27,789 nucleotides of DNA from Ga0077527 sp964606765 (GTDB taxonomy: Bacteria > Pseudomonadota > Gammaproteobacteria > Burkholderiales > SG8-41): positions 1 to 27,789 of the forward strand of contig CAZSIR010000022.1 of NCBI GenBank assembly GCA_964606765.1. The letters run 5' to 3'. This document shows, piece after piece, positions 24,201 to 27,789 of the stretch. Made by a program: the position numbers and the translations under genes. Numbering within the stretch: the stretch's first letter is position 1; every line of letters starts with the position of its first letter. The notes under the pieces were generated by a model. That model saw only the letters and a program-made list of their open reading frames with translations, was not told the DNA's origin and searched no databases.

Positions 24201-25105
24201 ACCATTTTCCACGATGCCAGATTGTCCAGTGCCGTTCCCCACAAAACGGCTTTTTTGCCGCCGGCATTCATCGCGACATTGCCGCCGATGCAGGAGGCAT
24301 CGGCTGAGGTCGGATCGCAGGCGAACACCAGTCCCGCGCCTTCGGCGGCTTCCATCGCACGACGTGTGACCACGCCAGCGCCGCACTTGAGAATGGACAC
24401 CGGCTTGTCGGTGCCAGGCAGCATCGTTTGTTCGATCGCTGTCAGAGTATCGAGTTTTTCGGTATTGATGACCGCCGACAGGCGGGTCAGCGGAATGGCG
24501 CCGCCGGTGTAACCGGTGCCGCCGCCACGCGGAATGATGGTCAGGCCGAGTTCGATGCAGGCTGCAACGATGTCGGCAACTTCTTCCCCGGTATCTGGAT
24601 TGATGACGACAAAGGGATATTCAATGCGCCAGTCGGTGGCGTCGGTGACATGGGATACCCGTGCCAGGCCGTCAAATTGCACATTGTCGCGGTGAGTTAC
24701 GCGGGACAGGCGGGACAATGCGCGACGGCGCAGTCCCAGTGTTTCCTCGAATTCCACCTCGAAATCATCAACGGCGGTTTCAGCCGCGGCAAGCAGTTCC
24801 GCCACGCGGACATCGGCGTTTTCACGCCGGGCATCAATGTCCGAGAGGCGCCTGCGCATGCCTTCGATCAGCGCGGCACGACGTTTGCGGTTGCCGAGCA
24901 AATCGTCTTCTATATAAGGGTTGCGCTTGACCACCCACATGTCGCCAAGCACTTCGTAGAGCATTTTTGCCGAGCGCCCGGTGCGACGCTGTGCGCGCAA
25001 TGCGTTAAGCAGGTCCCAGCGCGCAGCGCCGAGCAGCCTGATGACGATCTCGCGGTCGGAGAACGAGGTGTAATTGTAGGGAATTTCCCTGAGGCGGGAG
25101 GTCAT
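21260..25105 (-). CDS. Giant FAD-binding/4Fe-4S/CCG-domain oxidoreductase (DUF3683 type)
   Basis: A 1281-residue fusion. Order: N-terminal DUF3683 region (about 1-130); FAD_binding_4 domain with PRGGGTGYTGGAIPL at 192-206 and CDPTSADASCIGGN near 263; FAD-oxidase C domain with LHMHAGDGNVHTNIP and SGEHGIGITK; two 4Fe-4S motifs, CLRCGKCKPVC near 808 and CTVCHKCLNPCPVD near 870; two CCG domains (PGCGSERLF near 1021 with GYLCCGYP, then YHDPCHTPM near 1148, ERCCGESG and SCPSC). It thus joins a GlcD-like 2-hydroxyacid dehydrogenase with a GlcF/GlpC-like Fe-S module. D-lactate, glycolate or D-2-hydroxyglutarate are candidate substrates, with electrons probably passing to quinone. No membrane segment is seen. 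ATG 25105 is the only good start. Confidence 0.9.
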   Translation of the reverse strand: MTSRLREIPYNYTSFSDREIVIRLLGAARWDLLNALRAQRRTGRSAKMLYEVLGDMWVVKRNPYIEDDLLGNRKRRAALIEGMRRRLSDIDARRENADVRVAELLAAAETAVDDFEVEFEETLGLRRRALSRLSRVTHRDNVQFDGLARVSHVTDATDWRIEYPFVVINPDTGEEVADIVAACIELGLTIIPRGGGTGYTGGAIPLTRLSAVINTEKLDTLTAIEQTMLPGTDKPVSILKCGAGVVTRRAMEAAEGAGLVFACDPTSADASCIGGNVAMNAGGKKAVLWGTALDNLASWKMVTPDAQWMLVERLDHNLGKIHDIAVARFRVTRYDRDGKTADGAAEILEISGSTFRKRGLGKDVTDKVLGGLPGIQKEGCDGIITEATFVLHRMPPVMRTVCLEFFSPVREAVPSIVEIKRYLDGNPDAILAGLEHLDERYVKAVGYATKSRRAGRPKMVLVGDIVGENEDAVAAAASQVVRLANARGAEGFIAVSAEARKTFWLDRARTAAIARHTNAFKINEDVVIPLERLGDYSDGIERINIELSIRNKLRILDAVDAVISGELPVGQQEAGVSTADVIGDRVGHAQKLIAAARTRWQWLLDHINDALASITQTQDAVPATAFAHHAGGTLFHVLQAHTVRVSWKDEVRAHLADIFSGRPFTKVMEAIDAAHRQALRGRVFVALHMHAGDGNVHTNIPVNSDNYEMLQEAADAVARIMQLAESLDGVISGEHGIGITKLEFLPAERIAAFQVYKNKVDPEGRFNKGKLLPGADLSNAYTPSFSLLGAESLILEHSDVGAIANSIKDCLRCGKCKPVCATHVPRANLLYSPRNKILATSLLIEAFLYEEQTRRGISLEHFDEFSDVADHCTVCHKCLNPCPVDIDFGDVSVVMRNFLRQRGKKRFNAGAKASMFFLNATDPRTINITRKLMIDWGFKAQRVAHGIAKTLGFAGQQTRRPPATTGKPQVRTQVIHFINKPMPGKLPKKASRALLDIEDARMVPVIRDAAKVTEDSDAVFYFPGCGSERLFSQVGLATQAMLFDLGVQTVLPPGYLCCGYPQTAAGEEAKGQAITTANRVLFHRVAHTLNYLDIKTVIVSCGTCMDQLQKYEFEKIFPGCRLLDIHEYLLERGVKLEGPDGKLRGTRYMYHDPCHTPMKTHAPLKVVNTLMAAPVTLSERCCGESGTLAVTRPDISTQVRFRKEEELRRGAALLRGTAADTPVKILTSCPSCLQGLARYNQDADIEADYIVVEMARHLLGADWMESYVAKANNGGIERVLL

Positions 25106-25116
25106 GACGGCAGTGC

Positions 25117-25136
25117 GGAATGCGGAGTGATGAGTG
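25117..25136 (-). repeat. 20-base dispersed repeat upstream of the oxidoreductase gene
   Basis: Identical to 6526-6545 (GGAATGCGGAGTGATGAGTG on the plus strand). Here the GTGATGA unit is repeated once more (GAGTGATGAGTGATGAG). It ends 11 bases upstream of the ATG at 25105. The rest of the 100-base gap to the YqaA gene holds a six-T run on the minus strand but no convincing terminator stem. Confidence 0.7.
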
Positions 25137-25205
25137 ATGAGCGAAAAAACGGCGGTACGCGCGGCGACCGGAACCGGATATTAGCGCAATGCAGCAATGC
25201 CGGTG

Positions 25206-25601
25206 TTACACGGTGAACACGGCGATCACCCAGTAGCGCGCAAATTTGCCGGCGGCGATAAACAGCGCACACCACCACAGATTCAGCCGCAGCCAGCCTG
25301 CGGCCACGCAGAGCGGATCACCCAGCAATGGCACCCAGGACAGCAGCAGGGCCGGGCTGCCCCAGCGTTTTACGCTGTCCAGGCCCTTGAGCGGCTTGGT
25401 CGGCGGGATCAGGCGCCCGATCAGCCAGGACGACAGGCCGCCAAGCGTATTGCCCAAAGTGGCGACCGCCAGTGCGGCCCAGAACTGTCCGGGGTGCAGC
25501 TTCAGTACGCCGAACAGCACGGCTTCCGACCCTCCCGGCAACAGGGTCGCGGCCAGGAAGCTGCTGACAAACAAAGCGCCTAAGGAGGCTGGGGCATCCA
25601 C
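25206..25601 (-). CDS. YqaA-family (DedA/VTT-like) membrane protein
   Basis: A 131-residue inner-membrane protein with about four membrane segments. The N-terminal FVSSFLAATLLPGGSEAVL and the Gly-rich GNTLGGLSSWLIGR match the YqaA family, a short branch of the DedA/VTT superfamily whose larger members are linked to lipid transport or flipping. The function of YqaA itself is not known. The start GTG 25601 puts the conserved segment at the same distance as in E. coli YqaA. No clear Shine-Dalgarno. It is divergent from the methyltransferase gene. Confidence 0.82.
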   Translation of the reverse strand: MDAPASLGALFVSSFLAATLLPGGSEAVLFGVLKLHPGQFWAALAVATLGNTLGGLSSWLIGRLIPPTKPLKGLDSVKRWGSPALLLSWVPLLGDPLCVAAGWLRLNLWWCALFIAAGKFARYWVIAVFTV

Positions 25602-25630
25602 GGTCTGGGATAGCGATGCGGAATTCGGAT

Positions 25631-25659
25631 TTGAACAAGGGGCCGGGCTTCTTTAAACT
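25631..25659 (+). promoter_or_regulatory. Possible sigma-70 promoter of the methyltransferase gene
   Basis: TTGAAC (25631-25636) and TAAACT (25654-25659) are 17 bases apart, each matching four of six consensus bases. It lies in the divergent 110-base gap and would give a leader of about 45 bases before ATG 25712. Confidence 0.38.
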
Positions 25660-25711
25660 CCCATGTTCCCCCCGCCGGATCTGCAACGGGGCCACGCGCC
25701 AGGTGACGGAC

Positions 25712-26311
25712 ATGAGCACACTGATTTCCGAAGAATACCGCAGGATGCAGGAAGAGCTGCACAAAAACCCGCATTACGGCGTCGCCTCGGTGCAATATGC
25801 GCCGATCGTGGCCCAGGTGCTGCAGCAGATCAATGCGGCGGAACTGCTCGACTACGGCGCCGGCAAGGGCCGTCTCGGCGAAACGCTGAAGACCCTGCTG
25901 CCGAATCCGCCGCGCATCAGGCACTATGATCCGGCGCGACCGGAATGGGCGGCCACCCCTGAACCCTGTGAGAGCGTGGCCTGCATCGATGTTCTCGAAC
26001 ACATCGAGCCGGACCTGATCGACAACGTGCTGGATGATCTGCAGCGCGTGACCCTGGGGCATGGTGTGTTTACCGTGCACACCGGACCGGCAGTGAAGCT
26101 GTTGTCGGATGGCCGCAATGCCCACCTGATCCAGCAACCGCCGGCATGGTGGCTGCCGAAATTCATGGAGCGGTTTGAACTCGCTTTTTTCCAGCGCATG
26201 CCCCAGGGGTTCTGGGTCGTGGTCGAAGGCCGGCCCGATCGCCCGGGAACGGATGCCCTGGACAAGCCGCAGGGTCTGTTGCGCAGGGTAGTCAAGTCCG
26301 CCCTGAGTTAA
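25712..26311 (+). CDS. Small class I SAM-dependent methyltransferase
   Basis: A 199-residue soluble protein. SAM motif I is LLDYGAGKGRLGE (residues 46-58), the acidic end of strand 2 is in RHYDPA, and VACIDVLEHIEPDLID is the motif IV-type region of methyltransferase type 11/12 enzymes. Near the C-terminus WWLPKFMERFELAFFQRMPQG suggests substrate-specific sequence. Substrate unknown. ATG 25712 is preceded by AGGTGAC at a suitable distance; the longer frame from 25616 overlaps the promoter region. It is followed after 82 bases by the FAH-family gene. Confidence 0.82.
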   Translation: MSTLISEEYRRMQEELHKNPHYGVASVQYAPIVAQVLQQINAAELLDYGAGKGRLGETLKTLLPNPPRIRHYDPARPEWAATPEPCESVACIDVLEHIEPDLIDNVLDDLQRVTLGHGVFTVHTGPAVKLLSDGRNAHLIQQPPAWWLPKFMERFELAFFQRMPQGFWVVVEGRPDRPGTDALDKPQGLLRRVVKSALS

Positions 26312-26393
26312 GGTGGCAACCGGGCGGATCCGCTCCGATTTTCAGTCGCATTTTTCAGTCGCAGTTCCCGCAAGCAAAAACAAGGAAAACCAG

Positions 26394-27083
26394 ATGAGTT
26401 ATGCCATTGATTTTCCCGGCGCCATCACGCTGCCGGTCGTCGAAAGCAACCAGGCGTTCCCGGTCGGGCGCATTTACTGCGTCGGTCGCAACTATGCCGA
26501 ACACGCCCGCGAGATGGGCCATGATCCCGATCGCGAGCCGCCGTTTTTTTTCATGAAACCGGCGGACGCAATCGTGCCCAATGGCACGACGATTCCCTAT
26601 CCGCAGGCGACCAAGGATCTGCATCACGAGATTGAAATGATCGTAGCCATCGGCAAGGGCGGTTCGAACATTCCGGTGGAAAAGGCGCTGGATCATGTGT
26701 TCGGCTACGGCGTCGGGCTGGACATGACGCGGCGCGATCTGCAGGGCGAGGCAAAAAAAATGGGCCGCCCCTGGGAAATGGGCAAGGCTTTTGACAATTC
26801 AGCCCCCTGCACTGCGCTGAAAACGGTGGCGATGGTCGGCCATCCTGCGAAAGGCGCGATCTGGCTCAAGGTCAACGGGCAGGTCAAACAGAAAGGCGAC
26901 CTGTCAGAGCTGATCTGGAACATTCCGGAAACGATCGCCTATCTTTCCAATCTGATCACGCTGCGGCCCGGCGACCTCATCATGTCGGGCACGCCGGCCG
27001 GCGTGGGGCCGGTGCAGCGCGGCGACAGGCTGGAAGGCCACGTTGAAGGCGTTGGTGATCTGTCGATAACTTACGCGGGTTAG
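26394..27083 (+). CDS. Fumarylacetoacetate hydrolase family protein (acylpyruvase/fumarylpyruvate hydrolase-like)
   Basis: A 229-residue single-domain FAH enzyme like YcgM/FAHD1/NagK. Metal ligands are probably Glu79 and Glu81 (HHEIEMIVAIGK) and Asp110 (GYGVGLDMTRRDLQ). Other hallmarks are IYCVGRNYAEHARE, KAFDNSAPC and MSGTPAGVGPV. Members cleave fumarylpyruvate or acylpyruvates, or act on oxaloacetate; no gentisate genes are nearby, so the exact reaction is open. ATG 26394 has AAGGA a few bases upstream. A hairpin begins within the stop codon. Confidence 0.9.
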   Translation: MSYAIDFPGAITLPVVESNQAFPVGRIYCVGRNYAEHAREMGHDPDREPPFFFMKPADAIVPNGTTIPYPQATKDLHHEIEMIVAIGKGGSNIPVEKALDHVFGYGVGLDMTRRDLQGEAKKMGRPWEMGKAFDNSAPCTALKTVAMVGHPAKGAIWLKVNGQVKQKGDLSELIWNIPETIAYLSNLITLRPGDLIMSGTPAGVGPVQRGDRLEGHVEGVGDLSITYAG

Positions 27084-27116
27084 CAGCACTTCCCGCCTGA
27101 GACGGGATGCTGCTTT
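27082..27116 (+). terminator. Hairpin terminator after the FAH-family gene
   Basis: AGCAGCA (27082-27088) pairs with TGCTGCT (27108-27114), with an inner CCCG/CGGG stem (27092-27095 with 27103-27106). A short TTT follows. It begins in the stop codon of the gene. Confidence 0.5.
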
Positions 27117-27130
27117 CGCAAATGCAACAG

Positions 27131-27159
27131 GCGAAAAGGCGCACCCATGCGGGTGCGCC
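27131..27159 (-). terminator. Rho-independent terminator of the EF-hand gene
   Basis: A perfect nine-base stem, GGCGCACCC (27138-27146) with GGGTGCGCC (27151-27159), has a four-base loop. On the minus strand it is followed by TTTTCGC. It lies 24 bases past the EF-hand stop and is the best terminator for that gene. Confidence 0.72.
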
Positions 27160-27182
27160 GTGATTTCAAATTTTGTCCCGGT

Positions 27183-27512
27183 TTATTCCTTGCCGGCACT
27201 CGGGAAAACGAAAGTCGTGGCCATCATTTTCTTGTCCATGAACTCGCCTTTGGTCAGCATGCCGTCCTTTTTTGCGTCCATTTTGTCGAACTGGGCGCCC
27301 ATGTAGTCCATGAATTCCTTGCGGCTGACCATGCCGTCTTTGTTCGCGTCCATGGCTTTCATCATGGCTTCTGTCCAGAACATTGCAGCGGGACCACCGC
27401 TGCCTTCGCTTGCGGCACTGGGAAAACCAGACTGGGCAGACGCCGGAGCGGATGCCATGAACGCCAGAGTCATCACGCTGATCGCGGTTACGGCTTTAAA
27501 GTGCTTGAACAT
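27183..27512 (-). CDS. Secreted EF-hand calcium-binding protein
   Basis: A 109-residue protein with a clear signal peptide (cut probably after APASA, near residue 26) and two EF-hand loops. Loop 1, DANKDGMVSRKE (55-66), has all canonical ligands. Loop 2, DAKKDGMLTKGE (79-90), has Lys81 at the third position, where Asp or Asn is usual, so it may bind calcium weakly. The mature protein is Met- and Lys-rich (FMDKKMMATT). It is expected in the periplasm; function unknown. ATG 27512 has GAGG eight bases upstream; the longer upstream frame covers the repeat-bearing leader and is rejected. Confidence 0.84.
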   Translation of the reverse strand: MFKHFKAVTAISVMTLAFMASAPASAQSGFPSAASEGSGGPAAMFWTEAMMKAMDANKDGMVSRKEFMDYMGAQFDKMDAKKDGMLTKGEFMDKKMMATTFVFPSAGKE

Positions 27513-27789
27513 GATTTTTACCTCGTTAGTGGTTGAGTAAAGCCTGCAATGATTACAGCGACATAAAGTACAGCGACATAAAACCGGCAGATTCATATCT
27601 ACGGTGCATGAACGTCCGACCGTGGAGTGCCGGTTCAGCGGGAAACGCAAAGTGCCTGGTGCATCCCGCCGCAGTTTGGTCAACAATCCCGGGAAACCCT
27701 TACTGGTTTATTTTTTTGTCATACGAGCAATGGTCCCCGTTGCCGGTGGACAATGGATCGTTGGCAGCTCGGGCGGCGGTTATGCAGCC
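27513..27789. other. Upstream region of the EF-hand gene to the window edge
   Basis: This 277-base stretch has no gene I can support. It holds a 15-base tandem direct repeat (27554-27582), a run of seven T at 27711-27717 and, at the right edge, short open frames on both strands. The minus-strand one runs 29 codons from the edge to a TAA at 27702-27700 and could be the end of a gene lying to the right, but nothing identifies it. Confidence 0.4.
27554..27582 (-). repeat. Tandem direct repeat upstream of the EF-hand gene
   Basis: TACAGCGACATAAA occurs at 27554-27567 and again at 27569-27582, a period of 15 bases. Read toward the gene it is TTTATGTCGCTGTA twice, 42 to 70 bases upstream of the ATG. 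The spacing of about one and a half helical turns and the position suit a regulator site or a duplicated promoter element, but no known binding motif is recognised. Confidence 0.65.

Noticed and set aside
25137..25205. Terminator of the YqaA-like gene using the six-T run on the minus strand
   Set aside because: Only a four-base CGGT/ACCG stem precedes the T-run, with a long loop; too weak to support.
27700..27789. Possible C-terminal end of a minus-strand gene entering from the right edge
   Set aside because: Twenty-nine open codons to a TAA, but no recognisable motif and an open frame also on the plus strand (from ATG 27730); not enough to call a gene.

Overview
The window is a GC-rich, gene-dense stretch of a bacterial chromosome that looks betaproteobacterial. 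Supporting this are a pilT-pilU pair, a ubiquinone cluster (ubiE, ubiJ, ubiB) preceded by a DUF971 gene, a phoB-phoR pair, NodI/NodJ-type ABC genes and a giant fused FAD/Fe-S/CCG oxidoreductase of the DUF3683 type. I cannot name the genus. I see no rRNA, tRNA, IS element, prophage or CRISPR array; this is core-type chromosome with about 30 protein genes and very short spacers.

Layout. (1) 1-2141, plus strand: the end of pilT, complete pilU (twitching motility ATPases), a strong terminator, then a TauE/SafE-type permease. (2) 2138-8491, minus strand, nine closely packed genes read from right to left: VanZ-like membrane protein, MazG-like pyrophosphohydrolase, [2Fe-2S] thioredoxin-like ferredoxin, alpha/beta hydrolase, NodI-like ATPase, NodJ-like permease, hemJ, a secreted HIRAN-domain protein and a THUMP-type rRNA methyltransferase. 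(3) 8494-9450, plus strand: a DHH phosphoesterase whose start codon lies two bases from that of the divergent VanZ gene. (4) 9469-15768, minus strand: DUF971, ubiE, Tim44-like protein, ubiJ, ubiB, a sodium:solute symporter and a small membrane protein. (5) 15950-18034, plus strand: phoB-phoR behind a well-formed Pho box, so the pair is probably autoregulated by phosphate starvation. (6) 18055-25601, minus strand: YqaA-like membrane protein, the 1281-residue oxidoreductase, a 519-residue protein with a PilZ-like motif, a DUF2817 M14-type peptidase homologue and a HIT protein. (7) 25712-27083, plus strand: a small methyltransferase and an FAH-family hydrolase. (8) 27183-27512, minus strand: a secreted EF-hand protein with a tandem repeat in its upstream region.

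The genes describe a respiring, quinone-using Gram-negative cell with type IV pili, phosphate sensing and heme synthesis through HemJ. The least ordinary signals are not whole new gene systems. They are two families of dispersed short repeats (an AT-rich element of about 27-30 bases in three places, one in frame inside a methyltransferase gene, and a 20-base element directly upstream of two start codons), a Tim44-like gene inside the ubiquinone cluster, a HIRAN domain behind a signal peptide, a probable divergent PilZ protein coupled to a peptidase gene, and a 15-base tandem repeat ahead of the EF-hand gene. I found no clear evidence of a wholly undescribed multi-gene system.
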